From the NCBI GenBank assembly GCA_963682175.1, contig OY821770.1, forward strand, positions 16,398,501-16,462,500: a DNA stretch of 64,000 nucleotides. Direction: 5' to 3'. The notes under the pieces are model-generated. The model saw only the letters and a list, made by a program, of their open reading frames with translations, had not been told where the DNA came from and ran no database searches. Position 1 is the stretch's first letter. Each line of letters opens with the position of its first letter. The DNA is from Triglochin maritima. Its lineage: Eukaryota; Streptophyta; Magnoliopsida; Alismatales; Juncaginaceae. This document shows, piece after piece, positions 10,801-22,740 of this stretch. The position numbers and the translations under genes are program-made.

Positions 10801-13145
10801 TTTGTCGTGGTCACGAGCATTAATAAGTGAAATAATTGTTAGTCTATAAGCATGTGTGCCAAGCAAAAGCCTGATGGCTTTTCAAATTCAGCTTTTCAAA
10901 TCTTATAACTTAATCATGGACTTCCAGAAAGGGATTTATTGAACTGTTAAAAATGGATATTTAGTATATATTTGGTGTCCAGTGATCCTATCATGTTCCA
11001 CCGTTAAAATAAACGATCCTATCATGTTACAAAATATGATCCTATCATGTTCCCTTCCCTCATCCTGGCTTTGCCAACTTACACAATCAAAAGGACGCAG
11101 GGAAAAGGATGGGAAGAGAAACTTATATAAAATTGCATTTATTAAGTAACTTATCAATTGATTGAATTGTCAAAATGGGCTGTAATAAGCTATAAGTATT
11201 CATTTACTCATAATTAAATCAACATACCTGGACATGCTTACATTCTTTTCTGAGGTGTGCAAATATCTTATCCCAGGATTGTACATCAACCAAGCAATAA
11301 TTAATTATTTCTCTGGTACAAAATCCCAGCCTGGACCGGCTAATTCACCCGGTTAGACTGAACTGGTCAAGCAGCCAGTCAATGGTGGAGTTAAAACCTG
11401 TTTTTGGTAGGCTGTCTTGAAGCAGTGGATAAACCCGCCAAACAGACTACAAACCAACATTTCAGCAGCGGTATACCAACTTAAATACCCAAACTCAATT
11501 ACCCTTAGAGAAACCCTAATGCTCAACCACTCAAGGGTTCCAAACCCTAGCTATTCCCTCAACCAACTCTCTGTGGCCAACTGACAGCTCGCACAGTCGC
11601 CAAAGGAGATATTTTCTACCATTAAATCTTTTTTTCATTTTTTCATTTCTACAGTCATCATTAGAAAGTACTAAAAATGTCGACTTCTATGTAATCTGTA
11701 AGTTATGAGTAATCATTAACTATAGGAAATTGAAAATTGTGAGATGTAATTAGATTTGTATCAAATATCTATTCCATTTTTTTACATCTGCAGATCTCTT
11801 TACCCGAATTCCAGGTGGGGAAGGATATATTTACATGTGCATTAACTTCTTTCTTTTAGAACTTAATATCTATATCCGTATCGCAAAATTTGAAAAGCTA
11901 GTAGAGCAATATCGATATTCGTACTTTTCGGTTATAAAAATTTGATATCCATATCCTTTCAATTTTCGATATGGAAACAGATGTGAACCCCATGACCTAT
12001 ATCCATTTACACCCTTAATTAGTGCAACAAATAAATCTCTTATATGGTTAGAGCTAAATGACTTATTACCAACCTAATGCTTTTGTCTATATTTGAGTTT
12101 ACACGTATTCCACCTGATTAGACCACGTAGGAGGAGTAGCGTTGGGAATGGTGTCGCGTCGAAAATCCAAGGACATCGTTGAGAGCATGAGCAGACCTAC
12201 ACGAATTAGTGTGAGCCTGTAGGGACCATGGCCCCACAGTGATTTCACAAAATTTCCCTTAAATAGTTTTATTTGACACTTTAATGGTGTATGTTGTAAG
12301 GATGAAAAAAAATATCAATATGCAAATGCTTTTCAATCATTATTTTTTGTTATGGTTAGGTTGTGTTGTCTATCTCAAATGTGATGTACATTGTGTACAA
12401 ATTGTTGGGACTCAAAATTTGAAGGTGGTTATGTGTTTATAACACTTCGGCTATAAATTTTACCAATTCTGATCTTCCGCATTCTGTCCTGACTTTTTAA
12501 AAAAATCGAGAATCTCGTGAGTGAACTATGAGATCCCGAGTCACTCCACTCAACACCAATTGAATATCAAGACATAAAGCAAATAACAAAATCAAAAAAA
12601 AAAAAAAACCTCCTAAGAACAGCAACAAGCTCCCCACCAGGCCCCTCAAGCGCAACATCGGCACTCCCCCCGATCGCCTCCTTCTCCATATCCCCAATCG
12701 GCAGCACAATCGGCAGCGACATGTTAACGACCGACCCATCCTCGAGCCTCAACGAGTTGAAATGCAAGCTCTGGAGATACTCCTCCTCCCTCATGAACCC
12801 CCTCAACGGACTCGCCCACCCCTCGCTCAAAACCTGCACCCACTCCAAATCCACCTTCCCAACCCTAACCCTAACCATCCCTGCCGCCTCCGTCTTGGCC
12901 TTCTCCCTCTTGTCCACCGGCACGACGAGGTCGACAAGGGCGCCTCCGTCGGGGTCGATGAGGGAGGCGCGGACGGGGGAGGAACGCCGTGGTTTGGGTG
13001 TGAGAGGCATGAGGGAGAGGTATAGAGGGTTGGCCGGAGACCTCGCCGGAGATGGGAGGAGGAAAGAGGAGGGATGGGGAGGGGAAGGTTTGAGAGGGGA
13101 GAAGGGGAGGTGGAGAGGGGTGGAAAAGGAGCGGAAGAGGGACAT
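7815..13145 (-). CDS. APS: ATP sulfurylase, chloroplastic
   Basis: Sulfate adenylyltransferase joins sulfate and ATP to give adenosine 5'-phosphosulfate, the first step of sulfate assimilation. Exons on the minus strand: 13145-12610, 10378-9973, 9862-9602, 9061-8975 and 7952-7815. Every junction is GT-AG, and they join to 1428 bp (475 aa plus stop), the usual length. Residues ~1-55 are rich in Ser, Pro and Arg with few acidic residues, as in a plastid transit peptide. The nucleotide-binding motif [10 protein letters not shown] is at 259-268 and [10 protein letters not shown] at 361-370. The start is the first ATG of exon 1 and gives the transit peptide. Intron 4 contains a large hairpin element. 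No clear match to the miR395 target found in some APS genes was seen in exon 1. No defect is visible. Confidence 0.96.
8008..8947. mobile_element. Giant foldback element in APS intron 4
   Basis: The left arm (from about 8008, TTGCTTGGGTG...) and the right arm (to about 8947, ...GGCACCCAAACAA) are inverted copies over most of the element, leaving a short AT-rich centre near 8400-8560. Matching arm motifs include CAAGAAACAACTAAATTG, GATTCTGAC, ATGACATAGCAAAATC and GAATGACATAAAGATAAATA. The element fills almost all of intron 4 (7953-8974). No coding capacity is visible. The superfamily is uncertain and no clean target duplication was found. Confidence 0.9.
10379..12609. other. APS intron 1 with repeat remnants
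   Basis: This 2231-bp intron lies between APS exons 1 and 2. It holds a short direct repeat GATCCTATCATGTT three times at about 10985-11055. A CCCAGCCTGGACCGG...GGTTAGACTGAACTGG segment at about 11325-11400 and an ATCGATATTCGTAC-type palindromic stretch near 11900-12010 both look like transposon debris. No gene was found inside. Confidence 0.6.
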
Positions 13146-13443
13146 CGATGGACGGCTGGAATTGAGGGACGGAGGACGAGAGGAGATCGGACGGTGGTGG
13201 GGAATGGTGGTGTGGAAGGTGTGGAGGGCTTTGCTGCTTTTTTGAATGATGGAAGGGAGGAACGGGTGGAGGGTGTTTAATTACGGGGATTTCATTTCTA
13301 ATGTATTTCCCGTTTTCTTTGTTTTATGGGTTTTTTCCTTTACAAAAATTAATTTTTATGTTTTCTTCTTCTAATAACTAAATAAATTTTTATTCTTTTC
13401 GGATGTCCTAAAGTTGGAATAAATTCTTCTAATAAAGTTGGGA
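13146..13443. other. APS upstream region
   Basis: GA-rich (plus strand) sequence directly upstream of the APS start, probably the 5' untranslated leader and proximal promoter, then AT-rich DNA. No TATA box or specific regulatory site could be assigned with confidence. Confidence 0.4.
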
Positions 13444-14254
13444 TTAGGTTGTCAAGTTCTGTTCGGGATCGATAGATCGCTCGATATTCGCTCGATTTTG
13501 CTCTGATTTTGCTCGAAATTGCTCGGATCGGTTAGTAATGAGCCGAGCACGAACAGAACTCGCTCGCTCGATGCTCGCTCGATTATCGCTCGAAACCTGA
13601 TTACTATATCAAATTATTTGATTAACCTGAATATTTTATCCAATTACCCAATCGGTAAAGTGTTAAACTCATTTAATAAACTAATTTACCAAACCCAACA
13701 ATCCATTTAACAAACCAAACCAAAGTACTCGTAAGAATCAAAACCTTCTAGTCCTAAACTTTTCATTTTTTCCATTATTATATTTTCTTTTCTTTTTCTC
13801 ATTCTTTTCTACACCAAAAGTTCAAATAAATTAAGGTTCGGGTCAGGTGGATGATCTTATTTATAAGATGTTGATGTTGTGAGTTGTCCTATAATTTAGG
13901 AGATTGTGTTTGATTTTAATATTGTGTTGATTTTGTTTAATCCAAGCGTATAATCTTATTTATAAGATGTTGATGTTGTCGTATAATTTATAAGATTGTG
14001 TTTTATTTTAGGTGTTAATTTTAAAATTGTGTTAGTAACTATTATTATATTTGTCTTAAATAATTTTATAATTTACTTGTTAGGACAACATTATTAGGAA
14101 TTCAATACCAAAAAAAGCTTTAGGTTAACGAGCCGCTTGTGAGCCACTCGCGAGTAGGTCGAACCGAGCACGAGCAGAATTTTCCTCTCGAAACCCTTAA
14201 CGAGTCGATCTTGAGGAGGCTCGAATCGCTCGTTTAGAGATCGATTATACCCCT
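13444..14254. mobile_element. Non-autonomous hAT-like element
   Basis: The element is flanked by near-identical 8-bp repeats, AGTTGGGA (13436-13443) and AGTTGGAA (14255-14262). Both ends are dense in GCTCG/CGAGC motifs (GCTCGATTTTGCTC near the left end, GAGCCACTCGCGAG near the right), typical subterminal repeats of small plant hAT elements. The ends AGGTTGTCAA and ATTATACCCCT match only partly as inverted repeats. No coding sequence. Confidence 0.6.
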
Positions 14255-14939
14255 AGTTGGAATTTTTATTCTTCTAATAAAGTTTTACTAAATAAATTTG
14301 ATTTTCCTTCTATCTCCTAAAATGTAGGTTTTTGAATCCTATGTACTTTTTATAGAATGTTATACACATTATGAACTCAATAGTTGAATGATATAGTTTA
14401 AAGTTTTTTTATTCTATTATTTTTTTGGTTTTGCAAAACTTGAGTTTTTTCACACAAAGTAAGGAAAATCAGTTTTTTTTTGGAAAAATCATCAAAAACA
14501 AAAATCGAACAAAACCTCAATCATTTTTACATTTGAAGTGTAACTAGGTTAGCCTCATTGATCCTAGATAATGCGTATTTTTTTAATTTTTTTCTAAGAA
14601 CACGTAATCTTTTTTTCTTTTCACAAATCACGTGATTTCATTGAAAACCGTATGTGACGACACGTGCATGGAGAGCCTAATTAATTACACCTGAAGCTGT
14701 GAAATAATATAAATAGATTGTCAAGTGTACGCTTGGAATAAGAGTAAAATTAAATGGGAAAATTTCCAAAATAATAATTATTAGAGTAATCTCTTAGGAG
14801 AGTAATAATTATTTTTTCCTATGTTAAATAATCTCAAGACTTGACAAATTAGTACAAATTGGGGGAGATTGTATTTTTATTTCCTACAATAGTTTTCTAC
14901 CTAACAGATGGATTAAAAGTGGGGAAAAATAGGGAATTG
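14255..14939. other. AT-rich intergenic DNA
   Basis: No gene, RNA or bounded repeat could be supported here. Confidence 0.5.
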
Positions 14940-15300
14940 TTAAATGTCGCTCGGGTTTTATTAAAATTGTTCGTCCTAATTACAATTTTGTCATTTACAT
15001 TCCATTTAATACTTATTTCGTCTCGTCTTTTAAACTAAGGTTTTGTCTAAATTTTCCTCAATTTACTAGTATCAACACCAAGAAAATGTATGTTTCACCT
15101 TAAAAAATATATTTTTATAAATTTGTCTGATTCAGATGGTTCGCCAGACATTTCCTTGGTATTAGTTCTGATAAAGTGAGAAAAACTTAGACAAAAGTCT
15201 TAGTTTAAGAGACGAAACGAAATGAATATTAAATGAAACGTAAATGACAAAATGATAATTAGGACAGACGATTTTAGTAAAATATGTGTAACGTTTAACG
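14940..15300. mobile_element. Foldback built from two opposed MULE 5' ends
   Basis: The left arm (about 14970-15088) and right arm (about 15149-15270) are inverted copies. The left arm resembles the 5' end of the MULEs at 16.27 kb and 61.38 kb: it shares TTTTGTCA, CATTTAATAC, ATTTCGTCTCGT and the leader TATCAACACCAAGAAAATG that precedes the MULE start codon. The MULE 5' end thus appears twice, head to head, around a ~60-bp spacer. No coding capacity. Confidence 0.7.
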
Positions 15301-16198
15301 GTCCAGAAAAAATACCATAACTTTTACTCCACAGGAGAGGAGGGATTGGATTACACCCCCAAGATGGAGATAATAGATTATAATATTTCCCCAATATTCC
15401 GAGCATGCTTGTAATGGTGAAAAATTAATCACTATTACACTCGTACCAAAAGCACCCATAATGGTGATTTTTATGCATAAAATATCATGAACCAGATCGA
15501 GACCTTCTTATTTTGATTATATATTGGCCAATTTTTCTCCAACCTCTGCATGACTAATATATGAATTACAATAACTGCAAATTAGGGATTCGACAAATAC
15601 AAGCAGCACGCCAGCACCCATTTATTTTCCAAAAAAAGAGTTATAGAAAAGCTGAAAGTAAACTGTCATATTCAAATTCTGGAATGAATGCACCCATAAA
15701 ACTGCGTTATGTTCACTCGAATGCGATGGCGATGGCTTAATCATTGCTATCTTATGACCATTCCACGAATATTTGGGGACCAATTTGGCTGATTGGTTAC
15801 TTTCTTTAATCCTACCAATTGGCATCTTTTTGCCTTTCATACCATAATGAAATAAAGTGTTATATTTTAAAAATGCTTTTTTTAGAAGCTTAAAAGAAAT
15901 GTGTACGTTGATGTTGTAGTTCTAGAAGCCGACATTTTCTTACTTTCATTCCATTTGACATTATCCACACTTTACTTGCGGCAAATGGGTCAGGAATCCA
16001 ACTACTTTTCCCAAATTATTACATAGAAATGCTCTTTCGATCTTTTCAAACCGTCAAAAGTAGCAAGTTATTGTTCCCTCCAATTATCTCATACCTCCTT
16101 ATCGGATAGAAATATAACTTTGCCAAAAAAAATATATCCTGTAGTTGAAAAAGACGTCAAATTATTGCTTTTTCATCGTTAGTAGAGTTATTGAGACC
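15301..16198. other. Intergenic DNA left of the MULE
   Basis: No gene was found. A GCACCCATAATGGTG-like segment near 15450 resembles MITE ends but is unpaired. The 9-bp sequence ATTGAGACC at 16190-16198 recurs at 25386-25394 on the far side of the MULE. Confidence 0.5.
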
Positions 16199-16407
16199 AA
16201 TTTTCTCGGTTCAGTACTTAATTTAATTAATACTAGTACTTAATTTAAGCGAACAATAATTATCATTCGTCGCCGAAAAACTACTTAAATCGTCATAACA
16301 ATTACCATTTTGTCACTCACAATTCATTTAATACATATTTCGTCTCGAATCCTAAAACAAGATTTTTACCTCAATTTTACTCACATTCTCAGTACAACAC
16401 CACGAAA

Positions 16408-19400
16408 ATGTCTCACGAATCGCCTGGATCTGGTGAGGTAAGCGAGACCGATTTTTTTACGTCTCGGACGTCTGGCTAAGTCATCTCCCCCAAGGATGGG
16501 GCGTCCAGAAAGAATGCATCCGCCTTGGTGCGGGCGGCTTAGCCAAACGCCCCATCCATGGGGCGACGGCTAAGTCAGACGCCTCGCCCATGGAGGGGGC
16601 ATCTCCGCCAGATGCCCCACTCCTTGTATGTCTAAGCCAGACGGCCCAATTATTTTTTTAAAATTTTAAGTTTATTTATTTTGTGTTAATTTTAATTTAT
16701 CAGGTTCCGTTGCAAGATTTCGGTGGTGATGGAGTATATTACAGTGAGTTTTTTGATAGTAAACAAGTATTTAAACCAATCGAGGAAGCGTGTAAATGGG
16801 TGAAACAAGTTGTCATAGGAGTCGGATTTCTTTTGGTAATATCATCGTACAAATCAAAAGAAGATAATCGGACGGATTGTTACTTGAGATGAGATCGCAG
16901 AAATGAAATGGTTTCTCGTAATACGAATATTGCACTACGATAGAACACAAAACGAAAAAGGTTACAGTTGTCATTTTTTGGTAAAGGTAGTCGAGCAACG
17001 TGATCGTGAAGGATGAGTCGTTGTTTCTAATAGTACTCATGGACAACACAACCACAAACTTGCAGTTTATCTGGAGGGTCACCGACAGATCAGCGGTCTT
17101 AGATCTGTAGCAAAGAAATTGTTTGTGATATAACTGAGGCACAAGCGAGACCACGTAACATCTTGTTGGCAGTAAAGAAGAAATTCTCGGAGGATAATCC
17201 CAATCAGAGTCACATTTATAACTTCAAAGAGTACATGAGGAGGACGAAATCTGAAGACAGATATCCCGCTCAGCAGTTCTTAGTCAGGCAGTGCAGTATA
17301 AGTATTTGCATTGGATTATGGCAGATGAAGAAACTAATGTCCTCACTCACGCACTTTTAGCACATCTGACGTCAGTTCAGTTGTTGCGCACATACCCTTT
17401 CGCAATCTGCATGGATTCGACGTATAAGACGAACAAGTACAAGATGTCTTTGTTTGAGATGGTTGGGGTTACTCCAACAAACATGAATTTCCTCGTCGGT
17501 TATGCAATTTTGAAGGATGAGACCGAGTCTAGTTACCTGTGGGTATTGGAGAAGTTACGAGATATGTTATAGGATATTGTTAGCCCGACTGCAATAATAA
17601 CGTACCGAGAGTTGGGTCTGATAAGACCAATGGCAGAGGTTTTTCCCAAGTCTACTCATTTACTATGCACCTGGTATATCAACAAAGATGTGTACAACTA
17701 CGCATACCACGTTTTCGGCAAGGACAAGCAGTCTGTAGAGATTTTCAGCCGTGGAAAGTGGAGCAGAGTCATGATTTCTGATTCACAGACGGATTATGAT
17801 AGAGCAGTCTGTAATCTGAAAGATTCTTTCCAATCCTGGCGAGTGCTCACGGAGTATGTGGAAGACACGTGGTTAGTGCATAAAGAAAAGTTTGTGTTGA
17901 ATTGGACGAATAAAGTCTTTCATTTAGGCAACACTACGAACTGTAGGGTGGAAAGTGCACATTTGGCTCTGAAAGAGTGGATTACTACATCAATTGCAGC
18001 TCTTGTCACTCTTTTCGACCGCGTGAACTCGGCCATTGAAATGCAGCTGACGAATATTCGGAACTTTCTTGAAGGTTCGAGATGTCGAAATTTGACAAAC
18101 TATATAGGTCCTTTGTTTCAACATATAAATGGTCGAGTTTTGCATCACTGCTTGTCATTATTGACTCAGGAGTTGAAGAGAATGCGGGACTTAAGCAATC
18201 AAGTTGAATATCGCTGTGGGTGTGCTTTTCTGACATCACATGGGATTCCTTATGCCCGTACCATGCACGATTGTATTGAGTCATGTGATGGAATTTATTT
18301 AGAGCAGATTCATCCATTCTGAAAAATACTTGTCATTGGAGAAGGAGTTCAGATGTCAGAGTTTGTGGATCAGTCAGCACAAGATGTCGAGCATTTTCGG
18401 AAGCTCGTTGATGAGATTTCGGGGAGTGACCATGCAGTAATTCGTAGTGTCTCTCGTATGTTATACACACAGTTACACCCGGATCAGTCGAACTATCAAG
18501 AACCCACTAAAAATACTAAGGTACGAGGTCGACCAAGGGGAAAGTCGACACGTTGGGACCCGAGTGCCTTTGAGTATGCTGAGTGAGGTCGTGGTCGGTC
18601 TTCCAGTAGTGGGAGCAGGGGTCGTGGTCTGTCTTCCAATTCTGACCGATCGTCTTTAACCACGGGCGCAGGATCTTGAAGGGAATGTGTTCTAAATGTT
18701 TTACTTTTAAATGTCAATTATTATGAATTGAATGAGAAATCATTTTGTTCCTTGTTTATGTTATTCGTCTTTTAGAAGTGTTAAGGAAGATGCTCTTGGT
18801 CCTTAACCGTAGAGCTCTAAAAGATATTGGTTTGCATAAAACAAAAGACATTCACGATCATGGTAATTAACATGGGACATTAATTACCGAGTTAAGATTG
18901 TCGTGTTGGTCATAGATCATTGTAGCTCTACAAGTGAGTGACAACACGGGTACACAAAAGAGGAAAATATTACTTTTGTATATTGAATGGACCTAATAAG
19001 TAAAATATTATAGAAATGTGTTTCTGTGTCATTAATATTTTACTGTGTCCTTGGTCCTTTGATATGACACTTATATCCTATCACTTAATAATTGCTAAAA
19101 TTAGACTAGTGTCTTGAGCTATCGATGAGTGTAGTGTAAAGAGATTAGTTGGTTAAGTATGACTTTCGTTGGAGAAGACAACTAGTCAAAAGATTACCAT
19201 TGCCCCTCTTAATTGAGTGATGATATTAGTGGGCCCCTTGATAAAGCAAAGTTATAATGTGCACAATGTGATTTGAGTTAAGTCACATATTTATAACTAG
19301 CTTAAAGAGATCAAGAAATGAATACTAATACAAAGATGACACAATACTACTTTGTGTGTATTCTTAATATCACGAGGCAAGGGACGGACACAAGTGGTGC

Positions 19401-21322
19401 ACTCCATCACTAAATGGATCGGGTTTTGGTTCTAGTGTAATTAAGACATCTAACTAATTGGGAGCTATAATGTGTAACTAGATACCGCTTATAGCTTGTG
19501 ATATTAAGCTCTTAATATCACTGTCAACTTAGTTTAGATCCTCCCATAGGTCACACCACAAAACTGGGAAACGAGAAATGAGGATTTTTAGTTCATAAGA
19601 TGTGTCGGGTTTCATGTAGAAAATATGACACATGGGGTGAACAAGTAAAATCAAAATTATGTTGTGATTAATAACATAATTAGAATCTAAATTAAATTCA
19701 TATGTGATGTAAATATTATGGGGTGTAATGATAAATCATTACATAGGATAATATGTTACATAAGTTGTGAATTTACTACTATTCCCGAAATGTCAAATTT
19801 TGTAGGGGTTAAACCGAAATTTGACAAATCTGCAGTACTGTGCAAAAACGGTCGACCGGTCAGCAGTAAACAGTCGACCGATCGGTGCACGGTCGACCAG
19901 ACACGTCTCGACCGATAACAGTGAATTTTCGTCTGTTCGGAACGGTCGACCGAATCTATCGGTCGGTCGACCGAACATTGCGATGAAATATTTTATTGTT
20001 GCGAACGGTCGACCGAATGTCTAACGATCGACCGAAACTTGGTTCGAACGGTCGACTGAACCTCCAAACGGTAGACTGATCCAGACGGTTTTCTGCAGAA
20101 TTAATTTAAGAATTAATTAGATCATGCATGGAATTGGTCCATAATTGATTTAATTTGTGGCTAAGATTATTTGTTAGCAAATAATGGATGGTTAGATGGA
20201 AGTTTGCATGAAATCATGGGCAAGAGGTTGCACATGAATAGGTAATTTGGAGAGAACTTATAAATACAAGTTTATCTCATTACCTCATCAATTAATTCAT
20301 TTATTTTCTCATGCAAAAAAATCTCTCTCCATAATTCTCCACGAAATTTCCTTAATTCTTAAGATTAGTTTTAGTTTTCAGAGATCATCTTCTCAAGGGA
20401 ACTAAAGAGGGGTTAGTAATTAGATTCTAAACCCTATTGGAGATTGAGATGCTAGCTCTTCTCTCTCCAATCTTGTTTAGAGTTTGGTGAAATCTCGGAG
20501 GCATCCGGCGCAGCAACAAGCATCCTCAACGTCTCCGAATATTCAAGAAGTTTTAGAGAACTTCTAGGTATGAATTTCGGAGTCCCATGTTTTTTTAATA
20601 AAGTTTTAAAACTAGTTATTGAAACAAACCGATGCATGCATGAAACAAATCATAGAAAATTGTAATTGATCCTTATTATGCATAAAAATTTCGAAAATAT
20701 ATATGCACAATTAAACATGAAATCCTACAGATCTGGTTTGACGATATGTTTGTTGTTACTATTATTACTTAGTTGTTTGTTGTTATTAATATATATACTG
20801 AATTGCTATTTTTCCATCTTATAGTGTCCGGACGGATTGACATGAATAACTTCCCATATGTTGATAGACTGTCAGGAATCATTTTACCATTTCTAGAGAG
20901 GTGGAATGACGTACGTGTTGATGGCAACTGTGGATTTCGATGTGTTCCCGATGTTTTTTATGGTGGTCAAGACATTTGGTTGTACGCCCGTCGTGCGATT
21001 TTTAATGAGATATGTGCGCATCCTATTTATGAGAACGTCTATTACGGAAATTTGGTACAGTCTCGTCAACGAATTGATTGGGGCAGGGGACCTTGTGATG
21101 AGAATCACTATATGGAGGTTTGGGCCGACTTGTTCCCGATTGCCAATTTTTACAAGTGTGCAATTATGTATTTCTCAGTGGGAATGAATGGTTCATTGTA
21201 CCCGTGTCTTACTGTGCTATCTTGGCAGAGTCCATCTGTCATGACGAGGTCAGTCAGAGAGTTGGTCATTTCTTATTTAGGGTGTTGTTGGATGGGAGGA
21301 AGAGTACAAAAGTAGGAGAGCG
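16408..21322 (+). pseudogene. MULE transposase with C-terminal OTU domain, decayed copy 1
   Basis: Exon 1 is 16408-16437 (MSHESPGSGE, then GTAAGC). Exon 2 starts at 16704 (VPLQDFGGDG...), and coding similarity runs to about 18671. The MULE transposase domain is clear: CMDSTYKTNKYKM and FEMVGVTPTNMNF near 17400-17490, LLCTWYINKD near 17660. A SWIM-like CGCAFLTSH...HDC follows near 18215-18270, then a GRPRGKSTR basic tail. A further exon from 20825 gives an OTU-type cysteine protease start (DGNCGFRC, about 20917-20940). Stops at 16890-16892, 17570-17572, 18320-18322 and 18584-18586, plus shifts, disable it, and a solo LTR sits just before the last intron. The intact ancestor would have cut and integrated element ends in the nucleus; the OTU role is unknown. 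Confidence 0.88.
18677..20729 (+). mobile_element. Solo LTR, 2053 bp, target duplication GATCT
   Basis: It starts TGAAGG and ends CCTACA (TG...CA), flanked by GATCT at 18672-18676 and 20730-20734. MULE copy 2 has the uninterrupted sequence at 63766-63780 (GGCGCAGTATCTGGTATGA), which shows the empty site directly. A TATAAATACAAG box lies at about 20260 and a dense cluster of GGTCGACCG palindromes at 19850-20060. There is no primer site, coding sequence or second LTR, so this is a solo LTR left by recombination. Its family is not identified; length and layout would suit a copia element. Confidence 0.88.
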
Positions 21323-21639
21323 TATTGAGACCGGTTACGTAGTACATTATGATTGTAATTTGTAATGCATTTGTAATGTATAATATATCGACGATTATAT
21401 CGTGTATTTGTACTTATATCGTGTTGTTCTTTTATCATATTTTAAATTTAATTTACGTTACATATACCAAACATGTCTATGATATGCTCGTGAGAAATAA
21501 GTACTAAAAATACGACAGATAAACAAATATGGAGAAGATATGTTCGTCAGAAATAAATAATAAGAGTACAAGAGATAAGCAAATACCAACAAATGTAGTA
21601 ACAGTTCAACATATAAAAAAATAATAATGTGCAAGCTAA

Positions 21640-22705
21640 CTACAACTCATCATCCGAATCCTGGTCCGAAATGTCCAACTGATTGTTCCACTCCTCAATG
21701 AGGTCATCCCAATCTGTACATGCAGCTCTCGTCTCCTTGTTCGGCATCCGGTCCCTGTGTCGCAAGAACGGTTGCGTATACCTTATCGTCCTACTCATCC
21801 ACTGTATGTAACATAAAAATTAGCGTACATTAACAATAAAAACAACTATACATTACAAATTAAAATTAAATTATATAAACTTATCGCATCGTCACTTGTC
21901 CTATCCAGTGGTCTCTCCGGTCGCGGAATGATAAACAAATAAACAAATATGGAGAAGATATGTCCTAAACGTGAATGACATATAATTTATACCTGCAATG
22001 CAGTCATCTGATCTAACCGTCTACGAATGGAATGGAGTCGTCCCTCACTCCTATCCTCGGTCCGGACAGCTCACATACGCGAACGAAGATGACCCTACCC
22101 AATGATCTTCCGCTCCCGATGCGGGCGGAAAGCAAGAAAATACTCATATATCCAAGCCTGGAGCAGCGTAAGACAACCCATAATGCCAGAACAATCAGCA
22201 CGACTCGCTATCCCCAACTGACGATACAAATATGCCAACGTCGCCGACCCCCATGAGTACTGACCAATGGTATCTAGGTCCCTCGCCCCCAATAGGTCGC
22301 GTGGTCTGACTCTGCAACCGCTCTTGTCGACAAACAAAACGCAACCTAGCAGTAAGAAGAGGTAGGCAGTCATCTGTGTATCCTCAGTCCGTGGTGGTCG
22401 TCCCCGTCTGCAACAGTCGTCCACAACATCGATGATAACACCACCGCCACTCCAAAATGAGTTATCCCGCCCAAGACCATCGACGCTGACCCTGAACAAC
22501 TCTGATACATAAATCTTGAGCTCAGATTTTATGACCATACGACCCTCCATAGGAATGTGCAAAATCTGGAAGATGTCATGCAACATGATCGTCATCTCTC
22601 CGAAAGGCAAGTGGAAAGTGTTGGTGTCAGGCTGTCACTGCTCCACAAAGACCGAAATCAACAGCATGACAAGGCAGGGGAACATGCTGTAAGACAAGTG
22701 ATTCA
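21640..22705 (-). pseudogene. Plant mobile domain (PMD) ORF, copy B
   Basis: The minus-strand reading 22610-22095 gives FGEMTIMLHDIFQIL...PMEGRMV, a poly-Gly-flanked spacer, TAYLFLLLGCVLFVDKSG and YSWGSATLAYLYRQL. This is the pattern of the plant mobile domain (PF10536-type), which occurs in plant transposons and in domesticated MAIN/MAIL proteins. The N-terminal part is absent. The C-terminal exons are incomplete, with possible acidic C-terminal coding near 21640-21800. It is about 80-90% alike to copy A (23878-25103) over the shared part. Probably cargo of the MULE; the function within the element is unknown. Confidence 0.7.
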
Positions 22706-22740
22706 TCTGGAACTATAACTAATAATTCACATGCCATAGT

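Noticed and set aside
12497..13280. Plus-strand frames opposite APS exon 1
   Set aside because: GC-rich exon 1 opens antisense frames; the minus strand has the full ATP sulfurylase structure.
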